A stretch of 64,000 bases of DNA from Vallitalea sp. (GTDB lineage Bacteria > Bacillota > Clostridia > Lachnospirales > Vallitaleaceae). Each line of letters begins with the position of its first letter. Positions within the stretch are counted from its first letter, which is position 1. The notes beneath the pieces are model-generated. The model was not told where the DNA came from. It saw only the letters and a list, made by a program, of their open reading frames with translations, and ran no database searches. The stretch spans positions 48,896 through 112,895 of the forward strand of contig JAOASG010000057.1 of NCBI GenBank assembly GCA_025210235.1, read 5' to 3'. Shown in pieces: positions 17,201 through 25,648 of this stretch. Both the position numbers and the translations under genes were made by a program.

Positions 17201-18632
17201 AGGGAAAGTAGTTAAAATAGAGGGTGATTATGCTATTGTATTATCAGATACAGGTGCCTTTCATTCAATTAAAATAAAAGGTCATATGGTGGTTTCACAA
17301 GAAATTATATATACAGACTATGATTTTGTTAAAATTAAAAATAAATCAAGTATTAAAAAAAGATATTACTATGTAGCTTTAGTAGCTTCATTATTACTGG
17401 TTATATATATTGGATGTATTTTCAATAATCCTTCACCATCGGTTTATGCTATTGTCTCAATTGATATAAACCCAAGTGTAGACTTATATTTAGATAAAGA
17501 TTTACAAGTTACTAAAATTAAGGCTCATAATATAGAAGGACAAAAGATAATAAGTAATGAACTTTTGAATAGACCTTTAGAAGATGTTATTAGTAATATC
17601 GTAAAGAATTCAGAAGACAATAATTATATAACAAGTAATAAAAATAGTATACTAGTATCTACATCTGTAATAGAGTATAACGTAGATGTTAATACTATAA
17701 AAGATACTGTAACTAATGCAGTACAACAGACTTCACATAATGAAATTAATCTATATTCAATAGATGTAGAAAATATTGATATGAATAAATGGAAAGAGTC
17801 TAAGATGTCAATAGGTATGTATGAGATGGCTACAAAATATAATTATGATAGAATTAAAGAACGTACTTCCGTAACAGAATTAATGGAAGAATATGAAACT
17901 ATTAAAGATAATGTTAATATTAATAAGCAGATTATAAAACCATTAAAGAATAAAAAAGACCAGAATAAGGATTCTGAAAAAGATATTAATAATAAAGTAA
18001 ATATAGATTTTGATAATAAAAAACAAGATTTTATAAAAAAAATAATAAATGAAAAAAATAAAATAAAAGACAATATTGATCACCAAGATCATGAGGCTAA
18101 TGATGTTGATGACAAAATGGATGGAGTAATAGATCAAATAGAAGAAACGATAAATCAAGTAGATGATGGAATAGATGAAACAATAGATCAAGTAGGAGAT
18201 AAAGTAAATGAAACGATAGATGAAGTAGAAGATAAAATAGAAGAAACGACAGATCAAGTAGAAGATAAAGTAGATGAAACGATAGATCAAGTAGAAGATA
18301 AAGTAGATGAAACGATAGATCAAGTAGAAGATAAAGTGGATGAAACGATAAATGAAGTGGAAGATAAAGTAGACGAAACTATAGATGAAGTAGAAAATAA
18401 AGTAGATGAAACGATAGATCAAGTAGGAGATAAAGTTGAAGAAACGATAGATCAAGTAGGAGATAAAGTTGATGAAACGATAGATCAAGTAGAAGATAAA
18501 ATAGAAGAATCGATAGATGAAGTAGAAGATATGATAGATGAAAGGATAGATCAAGCAGATGATGAAATAGAAGAAGTACTAGATAACGTAGAAAAAAATT
18601 TGAATAAAATAATTAACGGCTTAGGTGATTAA
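17187..18632 (+). CDS. rsgI: RsgI-type membrane anti-sigma factor with 11-residue repeats
   Basis: A single-pass membrane protein of 481 residues. Residues 1-50 (ELYRGKVVKIEGDYAIVLSD) are the cytoplasmic RsgI N-terminal domain that binds SigI; residues about 61-79 span the membrane; the outside begins with VYAIVSIDINPSVDLYLD, whose Asn-Pro bond (N95-P96) is the autocleavage site known in this family. Residues about 308-470 are built from about 14 near-perfect 11-residue units of the type IDQVEDKVDET, predicting a long highly charged right-handed coiled coil in place of the carbohydrate-binding modules of other RsgI proteins. The ATG at 17187 follows AAAGGA; the ATG at 17178 lies inside that site. 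What the repeat senses is unknown. Confidence 0.88.
   Translation: MELYRGKVVKIEGDYAIVLSDTGAFHSIKIKGHMVVSQEIIYTDYDFVKIKNKSSIKKRYYYVALVASLLLVIYIGCIFNNPSPSVYAIVSIDINPSVDLYLDKDLQVTKIKAHNIEGQKIISNELLNRPLEDVISNIVKNSEDNNYITSNKNSILVSTSVIEYNVDVNTIKDTVTNAVQQTSHNEINLYSIDVENIDMNKWKESKMSIGMYEMATKYNYDRIKERTSVTELMEEYETIKDNVNINKQIIKPLKNKKDQNKDSEKDINNKVNIDFDNKKQDFIKKIINEKNKIKDNIDHQDHEANDVDDKMDGVIDQIEETINQVDDGIDETIDQVGDKVNETIDEVEDKIEETTDQVEDKVDETIDQVEDKVDETIDQVEDKVDETINEVEDKVDETIDEVENKVDETIDQVGDKVEETIDQVGDKVDETIDQVEDKIEESIDEVEDMIDERIDQADDEIEEVLDNVEKNLNKIINGLGD
18118..18590 (+). repeat. 33-bp tandem repeats encoding the RsgI hendecads
   Basis: About 14 tandem 33-base units such as GATCAAGTAGAAGATAAAGT plus GATGAAACGATA, several identical over more than 30 bases. 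Such an array can change copy number by slippage. It also creates a long spurious minus-strand frame rich in Tyr, Phe and Ile. Confidence 0.9.
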
Positions 18633-18850
18633 GTAATAGATATAGTAATTATCATTGAAGATTGTGATGAGATAATCAGTAAAGTGACAGATAAAATATA
18701 GTATAATCAATTAGGATCCTTATTTAAAATAATAAGTTAAAGAAATTAGTATAATTATAAAATAATTACATAAACTAATAAATATTAATTAATGTATTTC
18801 TTTTACAACTATATTAGTTACCTATTAGTACTTAAGAAAGGACTTTATTT

Positions 18851-19045
18851 ATGAAGCATATAAATGAAAAAGATAATAAAAAGGACACTAATTCTAATAA
18901 TAAATTGTCTCATCCATATATGGGGAATTTAACTTCTCATGAAATTGGTATGATGGCAAAATCAGGAGAATTAGACGGAGAGATGTTTAAAAGAATGATT
19001 TCTAATATACAACAAGATACAGAAGATGGACCAAATTTACCATAA
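18851..19045 (+). CDS. small hypothetical protein
   Basis: A 64-residue hydrophilic protein I do not recognise. It begins with a Lys/Asn/Asp-rich tail followed by a more ordered part (NLTSHEIGMMAKSGELDGEMF). It has a GAAAGGA ribosome-binding site and is followed at once by a good terminator, so it is probably a real single-gene unit. It is not overlapped by any other convincing gene. Confidence 0.6.
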   Translation: MKHINEKDNKKDTNSNNKLSHPYMGNLTSHEIGMMAKSGELDGEMFKRMISNIQQDTEDGPNLP

Positions 19046-19051
19046 ATGTAG

Positions 19052-19083
19052 GCTAAGGAGTAGAATCGCTCTTTAGCTTTTTT
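19052..19083 (+). terminator. intrinsic terminator after the 64-residue gene
   Basis: Stem GCTAAGGAG / CTCTTTAGC with one G-T pair, 8-base loop and six T residues directly after it. Confidence 0.88.
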
Positions 19084-19192
19084 AATTTTATTAAGTTTTT
19101 TTAGTGGGAAAGTCTTGGAATTTATAGGAATGTAGATTTAACATAAAAGTAATATCTATTTATTTGAATATTATGATATAATGTTTAATATA

Positions 19193-19208
19193 TAAGTAAT
19201 TGCAAAAT
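19193..19208 (+). repeat. dispersed motif, half copy upstream of ccdA
   Basis: TAAGTAATTGCAAAAT matches one arm of the dispersed palindromic motif also seen before the SSS, clpC, dhaK and hydE genes. It ends 33 bases before the start codon. Confidence 0.45.
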
Positions 19209-19241
19209 ACATTTAGTTGATGGAAGGAGAGGATTAATTGT

Positions 19242-19940
19242 ATGGGAAGTGATCTAACTTTGTGGGTAGCTATATTTAATGGATTTTTATCATTTTTTAC
19301 TCCGTGTGTTTTACCATTATTACCATTATACTTTAGTTATCTTGCAGGTACATCAATAAAAGATATTGAGAATAACATAGATGTACAGAAAACAATGTTT
19401 ATAAATTCCATAGCTTTTGTATTGGGACTTTCAATACTTAATATTACTCTTGGTTTTGGAGCTAAAGTTATTAATACTACACTAGTTCAGTATGAAGATA
19501 TTATAAGAAAAGCAGGAGGTATTTTGATTATTGTATTTGGACTTTACTTTTTAGGACTATTTGATATCAAGCTATTTAATAAACAAAAAAGATTTGAATA
19601 TAATAATTATAGCCCTAGTTTTTTAAAATCACTTATACTAGGCATAACGTTTAGTTTTGGTTGGACGCCCTGCAACGGACCTATTATTGGAACTATACTT
19701 TTTTTAGCAAGTTTTGAAAAAAACTATTTCAAAGCGGGTGGAATGATGCTTATTTATTCGATTGGATTTGCGATTCCTTTTTTAATATCAGTTTTTTTGG
19801 TAAGTAAGTTTATTAATAACTATAAAAAAATATATAAGCATTTTAATAAAATTAAAATTATTGCAGGATTATTAATGATTATAATGGGAATAATGTTATT
19901 TACAGATACTCTATCATTATGGCTTAAACTTAGTACTTAG
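19242..19940 (+). CDS. ccdA: CcdA/DsbD-like transmembrane thiol-disulfide carrier
   Basis: A 232-residue membrane protein with six hydrophobic segments that passes electrons from cytoplasmic thioredoxin across the membrane. The two active cysteines are visible in FFTPCVLPLLPLYFSYLAG near residue 22 and FGWTPCNGPIIG in the middle, the paired motifs of the CcdA family. A strong GGAAGGAGAGG site precedes the ATG. The next gene, 31 bases on, encodes a TlpA-like thioredoxin lipoprotein, its likely electron acceptor outside the cell. Confidence 0.92.
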   Translation: MGSDLTLWVAIFNGFLSFFTPCVLPLLPLYFSYLAGTSIKDIENNIDVQKTMFINSIAFVLGLSILNITLGFGAKVINTTLVQYEDIIRKAGGILIIVFGLYFLGLFDIKLFNKQKRFEYNNYSPSFLKSLILGITFSFGWTPCNGPIIGTILFLASFEKNYFKAGGMMLIYSIGFAIPFLISVFLVSKFINNYKKIYKHFNKIKIIAGLLMIIMGIMLFTDTLSLWLKLST

Positions 19941-19971
19941 TATTAATTAATTATAACTTGAGGTGATTATA

Positions 19972-20622
19972 ATGAATTTAAAGAATAGTGTTAAAAGTAT
20001 AGTATTATTGATTACTGTTATTACATTATTATTAGTTGGATGTAAATTAAATGATATGGATGACTTAGATAATGATAAAATTATTACAGATAATAAAGAG
20101 TCAAATGATCTAGAAGATACTACAGTTGAAAAAGATAAAGATACAAGTAAAGATAAAGATGAAAAAGAAGATACCACAGATGATAAAAATGAAGATGATA
20201 AAGATAAATTACTTGCCCCTGATTTTACGCTAAGTAATGGAAAAGGTGATAATTATACATTATCTGATTTTAGAGGTAAATTAGTATTTGTTAATTTTTT
20301 TACTACATGGTGTGGATATTGTGAGGAGGAAATGCCAGATTTTCAGAAAGTTCATGAAAACTATAAAGATGAAGATGTAGCAATTATTGCTATTAATGTA
20401 CAACAAGATGAAGAGATTTCAGTAGAAGAGGTTATAACATGGGTTGAGGAAAGAAATTTAACATTTCCAGTGTTATTTGATGAAGATGGTACTTCAACAG
20501 ACCACTATTATATTAATGGATACCCAACAACATATGTTGTTGACAAAGAAGGGTATATTATTGGTTATGTAAATGCATTAAATGAAAAAATGCTTGAGAA
20601 ATTAATAAATGATTATAGGTAG
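19972..20622 (+). CDS. TlpA/ResA-type thioredoxin-like lipoprotein
   Basis: A 216-residue extracytoplasmic thiol-disulfide oxidoreductase. The N-terminal signal ends in the lipobox LLVGC (Cys near residue 24), so it is lipid-anchored. A long Asp/Lys/Glu linker (to about residue 80) is followed by a thioredoxin fold with the active site TTWCGYCEEEMPDFQK and the cis-proline region NGYPTTYVVDKEG. An in-frame GTG at 19963 would overlap the AGGTG site; the ATG at 19972 is the start. It probably takes electrons from the adjacent CcdA and reduces disulfides or peroxides at the cell surface. Confidence 0.92.
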   Translation: MNLKNSVKSIVLLITVITLLLVGCKLNDMDDLDNDKIITDNKESNDLEDTTVEKDKDTSKDKDEKEDTTDDKNEDDKDKLLAPDFTLSNGKGDNYTLSDFRGKLVFVNFFTTWCGYCEEEMPDFQKVHENYKDEDVAIIAINVQQDEEISVEEVITWVEERNLTFPVLFDEDGTSTDHYYINGYPTTYVVDKEGYIIGYVNALNEKMLEKLINDYR

Positions 20623-20693
20623 ACTACAATATCAGTATAAGATGGGCATAGGCAAAAAGATGGCATATACGGAATAATGGTTATGATTTTCGC

Positions 20694-20722
20694 ATAACGC
20701 TTTCTTCAAAAGAAAGCGTTAT
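20694..20722 (+). terminator. hairpin after tlpA-like gene
   Basis: A perfect 13-bp stem ATAACGCTTTCTT / AAGAAAGCGTTAT with a 3-base loop. No long T run follows. It separates the redox pair from the mcsA-mcsB-clpC operon. Confidence 0.65.
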
Positions 20723-20871
20723 TATGATATAATATAATATATATTTCACTTTCGCTTAATCTATAAAAAATTAGCTTATCTGCATAGAGTATTGATGTGA
20801 GAAAGTTGAGTAAGTAAAAAGCAAAGATGAAGATAATAAGGGTATAATTATAATAAAAGGGGGCTTGGATA

Positions 20872-21393
20872 ATGATATGTGAAAGATGTCATAAACGACT
20901 TGCAACCGTATACTTAAATAAAACAATTAATGGTGAGAAAAAAGAGATACATCTATGCAGTAAATGTGCTATGGAAGTAAAAGATAATTATTATAGCAAT
21001 GATTTTTCTTTTGAGAGTTTACTAAGTAGCCTTTTAAATATAAATACAAACACTGAAAATGGTAGCTATAATGAAAATAATGTACCAAGATGTAATAAAT
21101 GCGGAATGACTTATACTGAATTTAGAAAAAAAGGTAAATTTGGATGTAGTAATTGTTATCACTCTTTTTCAAATTTAATTAATCCTGTAATAAAGAGTGT
21201 TCATGGAAGTAATTTACACGTTGGGAAAATTCCAAATAGATCCGGTGGAAAAATCATATTAAAAAAACAAATACAATCATTAGAAGTTAAATTAAAAAAC
21301 GCTATTACTAATGAAGAGTATGAACAAGCAGCTAAAATTAGAGATACTATTAGAGAATTAAAAAAGGAGGGGGGATATGCTAAAATGGTTTGA
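20872..21393 (+). CDS. mcsA: McsA, activator of protein-arginine kinase
   Basis: A 173-residue zinc protein that activates McsB. Two pairs of CxxC motifs are visible near the N-terminus (MICERCHKR, HLCSKCAME) and two in the middle (PRCNKCGMTY, FGCSNCYHSF), and the C-terminus carries a UvrB/UvrC-type helical motif (NEEYEQAAKIRDTIRELKK). An AAAAGGGGGC ribosome-binding site precedes it. The usual ctsR repressor gene in front of mcsA is missing, and no GGTCAAA-type CtsR box is visible upstream. It overlaps mcsB by 17 bases. Confidence 0.93.
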   Translation: MICERCHKRLATVYLNKTINGEKKEIHLCSKCAMEVKDNYYSNDFSFESLLSSLLNINTNTENGSYNENNVPRCNKCGMTYTEFRKKGKFGCSNCYHSFSNLINPVIKSVHGSNLHVGKIPNRSGGKIILKKQIQSLEVKLKNAITNEEYEQAAKIRDTIRELKKEGGYAKMV

Positions 21394-22414
21394 AAATAAC
21401 TCTAATACTAATGATGTAGTAATTTCAAGTAGAGTTAGGTTAGCAAGAAATATTGATAAATATAATTTTCCAAGCAAATTAACTAATGCAGATGCTACAG
21501 AAATTGTTAGTAAAGTAGAAGAAGCTGTATTAATTGAAAAAGATGAAAAAAGTTATTTCCATGGAATAGATATGAGTGAAATAAGTGCTTTAGATAAAGT
21601 AGCTATGGTAGAACGACATGTCATAAGTCCTAATTTTATACAAATGTCAATACCAACAGGGCTTATTTTATCAGAAGATGAAAGTATTAGTGTAATGATA
21701 AATGAGGAAGATCATCTTAGAATTCAATCTATAAGTAATGGGTTTAACTTAGACGAGGCACTTAAAAATGCAAATAGAATAGATGATTTATTAGAAGAGA
21801 AGATTACTTATGCATTTGATGAAAAGATAGGATATTTAACATCATGCCCTACTAATGTTGGAACTGGACTGAGAGCCTCTTATATGATACATGTACCTGC
21901 TCTTGAAACTACAGGGAAATTACAATTTATTTTAGATGCTATTGGCAAATTTGGTATTACTGTTAGAGGTATCTATGGAGAAGGGACAAAAGCAAGAGGA
22001 AGTGTTTTTCAGATATCCAATCAAATAACACTGGGACATTCTGAAAATGAGATAATTGAAAACTTAACAAGTTTGACAGCACAGATTATTGAACAAGAAA
22101 GAGCTCTAAGAAAGAAGTTGTTAACTGAAAAAAGAATACAATTTGAAGATGCAGTATTTCGCTCATATGGGATTCTTGCTAATGCAAGGGTCATAACTTC
22201 AAAGGAAGCTATGACATTATTATCGGATATAAAACTTGGATGCGAATTGGGAATTTTAGAGTTTAAACCACATGAGCATATGAATATATATGGTCTTATG
22301 ACATGTATACAACCAGCTAATCTTCAAAAGAAAATAAATAAAGACCTAAAAATAGAAGAGAGAGATATAGAAAGAGCAACTTATATAAGAAATAATTTGC
22401 CAAAACTAATATAA
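21377..22414 (+). CDS. mcsB: protein-arginine kinase McsB
   Basis: Phosphorylates arginines on proteins, marking them for ClpCP degradation. The 345 residues match the bacterial phosphagen-kinase-like family: VVISSRVRLARNIDKYNFP at the start, the GYLTSCPTNVGTGLRASYM block with the catalytic Cys, and GIYGEGTKARGSVFQISNQ in the nucleotide site. The ATG at 21377 lies after AAGGAGGGGGG inside the end of mcsA. The next gene, clpC, begins 190 bases later after a repeat-rich gap. Confidence 0.95.
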   Translation: MLKWFENNSNTNDVVISSRVRLARNIDKYNFPSKLTNADATEIVSKVEEAVLIEKDEKSYFHGIDMSEISALDKVAMVERHVISPNFIQMSIPTGLILSEDESISVMINEEDHLRIQSISNGFNLDEALKNANRIDDLLEEKITYAFDEKIGYLTSCPTNVGTGLRASYMIHVPALETTGKLQFILDAIGKFGITVRGIYGEGTKARGSVFQISNQITLGHSENEIIENLTSLTAQIIEQERALRKKLLTEKRIQFEDAVFRSYGILANARVITSKEAMTLLSDIKLGCELGILEFKPHEHMNIYGLMTCIQPANLQKKINKDLKIEERDIERATYIRNNLPKLI

Positions 22415-22568
22415 AGAATCAACTAAATGTAGTTTTGAATTACTTATATGTAATCGCAAAACTAAGGATTTCAATTCTTTACATACAATATGTAGTTCTT
22501 ATTATAAGCGGGAATTCAACATATTGTATTAAAGAATCAACTAAATGTAGTTTCGCAATTACTTATAT
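22413..22568. repeat. nested direct and inverted repeats between mcsB and clpC
   Basis: Two direct repeats of about 37 bases (22413-22448 and 22531-22568, both beginning AAAGAATCAACTAAATGTAG) flank an 82-base core. The first repeat and the core form an inverted repeat (TAGTTTTGAATTAC / GTAATCGCAAAACTA), and the core holds a perfect 11-bp inverted repeat (ATACAATATGT at 22484-22494 region / ACATATTGTAT near 22519-22529). The second direct repeat contains the dispersed TTTCGCAATTAC motif. A 17-base piece (22473-22489) recurs inverted upstream of hydE. It resembles a small non-autonomous palindromic element. Confidence 0.7.
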
Positions 22569-22604
22569 AAAAAAATATATACGTAGAAAGGATATGAATC
22601 ATTT

Positions 22605-25031
22605 ATGATGGGTAGATTTACTGGACGTGCACAAGAAGCAATTAGTTTATCCAGACAAATAGCAAAAGAATTAGGACATGGTTATATTGGTACAGAACAT
22701 ATACTATTAGGATTAATTAGAGAAGGTAAGGGAGTAGCAGGTCAAATATTAAATAGCCAAGGAATAACAGAAGAGGTTATATTAGAAAAGATAAAGAAAA
22801 TAGGATTAATTGGAAATATCACTCTTGAGGATAAAGAAGATTTTACTCCAAGAGCAAAAAGGGTTTTAGAATCAAGTCTTAGAGAAGCTGTTTCTATGAA
22901 AACAACCATGATAGGAACTGAACATATATTATTAGCATTATTAAAAGAAACAGATTGTATAGCAGTTAAACTAATTAGTAGTTCAGGTGTAACTGCTCAA
23001 AAGTTATATCAATTAATATTAAAAAATTTAGGTGAATCCCCTACAAATAAAGAAGAGCAAGGAGTTAAAGGGAAATCCAATACACCTGTATTAGATCAAT
23101 TTAGTAGAGATTTAACTAGAATGGCAAAAGAAGGTAAATTTGATCCTATTATTGGACGAGATAGAGAAATTGAAAGAGTAATACAGATATTAAGTAGAAG
23201 GACAAAAAATAACCCTTGTTTAATAGGAGAACCAGGTGTAGGTAAAACAGCTATCGCTGAGGGATTAGCTCAAAAAATAAGTGAAGGTAATATACCAGAG
23301 ACTTTAAAAGATAAAAGAGTAGTTGCACTTGATTTATCTTCAATGGTAGCAGGTTCAAAATATAGAGGAGAATTTGAAGATAGAATTAAAAAAGCACTTA
23401 ATGAAATAAAAGAAGCAGGTAATGTATTATTGTTTATTGATGAAATCCATACTATTGTTGGTGCGGGGGCAGCAGAAGGTGCTATTGATGCATCTAATAT
23501 ATTAAAACCATCTTTAGCAAGAGGTGAAATACAACTTATAGGGGCTACTACACTTGATGAATATAGAAAATATATAGAAAAAGATTCAGCACTAGAGAGA
23601 AGATTTCAACCTGTTAAAATAGAAGAGCCTTCAGAAGATGAAGCTATAGATATTCTTAGAGGATTAAAGGATATGTATGAAGCTCATCACAAAGTTCATA
23701 TTACCGATGAAGCTATTATTTCAGCAGTAAAATTATCTAATCGTTATATTACAGATAGATTTTTGCCAGATAAGGCAATTGACCTTATAGATGAAGCATC
23801 ATCAAAAGTAAGATTAAGTACTTTTACAGCACCACCAGATATAAAGGATTTAGAAAGACAATTAGAAGAACTAGAAAAAGATAAAGAAATAGCAATTAAG
23901 ACTGAAGAATATGAAAAAGCAGGAGATATAAAAAATAAACAAGATGAAATAAAAGAAAAATTAGAATCTGCAAAGTTAGAGTGGGAATCAAAAAATTCCA
24001 TGTCTAATCAAATAGTCGATGAAGAAGAAATTGCAGATATAGTTTCAAGTTGGACAGGTATCCCTGTTAAGAAACTTACAGAAGAAGAAGGAGAAAAGCT
24101 TAAAAATCTTGAAGAACATCTTCATAAGAGAGTAGTTGGACAAGAAGAAGCAGTTTCTGCAATAGCAAAAGCTATAAGACGTGGTAGAGTTGGCTTGAAG
24201 GATCCTAAAAGACCTATTGGTTCTTTCTTATTCTTAGGACCAACAGGTGTAGGTAAAACAGAGCTTACTAAAGCTTTAGCAGAAGCTTTATTTGGAGATG
24301 AAAGTGCTCTAATAAGAGTTGATATGTCAGAATATATGGAAAAACATAGTGTTTCAAAATTGATAGGATCACCTCCAGGATATGTAGGATATGATGAAGG
24401 TGGGCAAGTAAGTGAAAAGATAAGGAGAAAACCTTATTCGGTTATTTTATTTGATGAAGTAGAAAAAGCACATCCAGAGGTTTTTAATATTTTATTACAA
24501 GTTTTAGATGATGGACATATAACAGATGCACAAGGAAGAAGAATTGATTTTAAAAATACTGTTATAATCATGACGTCTAATGTTGGAGCAAGAAACATAG
24601 TATCTCCAAAAAAATTAGGTTTTATTTCTGAAGTAGACGAAAAGAAAAATTACGAAAACATGCAGAAAAATGTAATGGATGAAGTAAAACGATTATTTAG
24701 ACCAGAGTTTCTTAATAGAATAGATGAATTAATAGTATTTCATTCTTTAACAAAAGAAAATATTAGAGAAATTGTTGGTATTATGATTAAGCAAGTAGCT
24801 ATAAGACTTAAGAAAAATGTGGGTATAGATCTTGCTGTGACAGATGATGCAAAAGATTATTTAGCAAAAGAAGGATTTGATGAAGCTTATGGGGCGAGAC
24901 CACTCAGAAGAGCTATTCAATCAAAAGTTGAAGACAAATTAGCAGAGGAACTACTAGATAATAAAATTAAATATAGTGATAAAGTTATTGTAGATATACA
25001 AGAAGATAAACTGCATTTTTCAGTGGAATAA
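22605..25031 (+). CDS. clpC: ATP-dependent Clp protease ATPase subunit ClpC
   Basis: Hsp100/AAA+ unfoldase of 808 residues, partner of ClpP, recognising McsB-phosphorylated substrates. Domains in order: two Clp-N repeats ([17 protein letters not shown]; residues 1-150), AAA-1 with GEPGVGKT and [13 protein letters not shown], a UVR-containing middle domain ([16 protein letters not shown]), AAA-2 with GPTGVGKT and [13 protein letters not shown], and a C-terminal D2-small domain ([11 protein letters not shown]). Length is normal. AAAGGA lies 14 bases before the first of two adjacent ATG codons, so the second ATG (22608) is also possible. Member of the mcsA-mcsB-clpC stress operon. Confidence 0.96.
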   Translation: MMGRFTGRAQEAISLSRQIAKELGHGYIGTEHILLGLIREGKGVAGQILNSQGITEEVILEKIKKIGLIGNITLEDKEDFTPRAKRVLESSLREAVSMKTTMIGTEHILLALLKETDCIAVKLISSSGVTAQKLYQLILKNLGESPTNKEEQGVKGKSNTPVLDQFSRDLTRMAKEGKFDPIIGRDREIERVIQILSRRTKNNPCLIGEPGVGKTAIAEGLAQKISEGNIPETLKDKRVVALDLSSMVAGSKYRGEFEDRIKKALNEIKEAGNVLLFIDEIHTIVGAGAAEGAIDASNILKPSLARGEIQLIGATTLDEYRKYIEKDSALERRFQPVKIEEPSEDEAIDILRGLKDMYEAHHKVHITDEAIISAVKLSNRYITDRFLPDKAIDLIDEASSKVRLSTFTAPPDIKDLERQLEELEKDKEIAIKTEEYEKAGDIKNKQDEIKEKLESAKLEWESKNSMSNQIVDEEEIADIVSSWTGIPVKKLTEEEGEKLKNLEEHLHKRVVGQEEAVSAIAKAIRRGRVGLKDPKRPIGSFLFLGPTGVGKTELTKALAEALFGDESALIRVDMSEYMEKHSVSKLIGSPPGYVGYDEGGQVSEKIRRKPYSVILFDEVEKAHPEVFNILLQVLDDGHITDAQGRRIDFKNTVIIMTSNVGARNIVSPKKLGFISEVDEKKNYENMQKNVMDEVKRLFRPEFLNRIDELIVFHSLTKENIREIVGIMIKQVAIRLKKNVGIDLAVTDDAKDYLAKEGFDEAYGARPLRRAIQSKVEDKLAEELLDNKIKYSDKVIVDIQEDKLHFSVE

Positions 25032-25123
25032 TTAATTAAAATTAAATTACCTCTAGTAATTAGATATAAAATAATATATAATGTATTTATTCAACTTTTA
25101 ACGACAAAATAGGAGGGTTTAAG

Positions 25124-25534
25124 ATGGCTGGTATTCAAGAGCTAATCAGGGTAGAAGATAATAACAAACTAAGTTTTGGAAATCATATAATGGATGAAAA
25201 GAAAAAAATAATGGGTTTTGAAGTTGATGGAGATATATATAAGGTAAAAACCTATAATGAAATAACTAAGTTAGAGAAAAATGGGAGACTTCTTTTTGAA
25301 TCTGTACCTGGGACTACAGTTCATAATTTCTCATTAAACGATAAAATAATTGATTTTAAAGTTGAAGGAAAAGAAGATGCTCAGATTACTTTAGAATTGG
25401 AAGTAGATCAAGAATATAGGATTTATATTAATCAAATTCAAGTTGGAAAAGTAAAATCCAATTTAGCAGGGAAAGTTAGTTTTAGTGTTGAATTTACTAA
25501 TGGAGTACAGGATGTATTAATAAAAAAGGCGTAA
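25124..25534 (+). CDS. conserved clostridial protein of unknown function
   Basis: A 136-residue soluble protein beginning MAGIQELIRVEDNNKLSFG, with a central YKVKTYNEITKLEKNGRLLF and a C-terminal half that looks like a beta-sandwich. Homologues with this start are common in Lachnospiraceae and are sometimes labelled endosialidase, a name I think unsupported: it is far too short and no catalytic features are visible. It has a strong AGGAGGG site and its own terminator, between clpC and radA. The function is unknown. Confidence 0.7.
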   Translation: MAGIQELIRVEDNNKLSFGNHIMDEKKKIMGFEVDGDIYKVKTYNEITKLEKNGRLLFESVPGTTVHNFSLNDKIIDFKVEGKEDAQITLELEVDQEYRIYINQIQVGKVKSNLAGKVSFSVEFTNGVQDVLIKKA

Positions 25535-25539
25535 TACTT

Positions 25540-25563
25540 AAGGCAGCTAATTAGCTGCCTTTT
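25540..25563 (+). terminator. intrinsic terminator before radA
   Basis: The self-complementary AAGGCAGCTAATTAGCTGCC followed by TTTTC, six bases after the stop codon of the 136-residue gene. Confidence 0.88.
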
Positions 25564-25648
25564 CTTAATTAGAGGAAAACTTATTAAACGTGGGAGTGTT
25601 CTACTAATTAAAAAAATAGGAGCATATTTAATGCAAGGGGGGATATTA

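Noticed and set aside
17943..18554. A 203-codon open frame on the minus strand, very rich in Tyr, Phe and Ile
   Set aside because: It is the complement of the 33-base tandem repeat in rsgI; a repeat with length divisible by three keeps a reverse frame open. No ribosome-binding site, and the plus-strand gene is clear.
20723..20871. A CtsR operator before mcsA
   Set aside because: No GGTCAAA direct repeat was found on either strand in this gap.
22413..22568. A CRISPR array
   Set aside because: Only two direct repeats around one 82-base core, with inverted repeats inside and no cas genes nearby.
23744..24001. An 85-codon minus-strand Ser/Phe-rich frame inside clpC
   Set aside because: Complement of the charged middle domain of ClpC; no independent signal.
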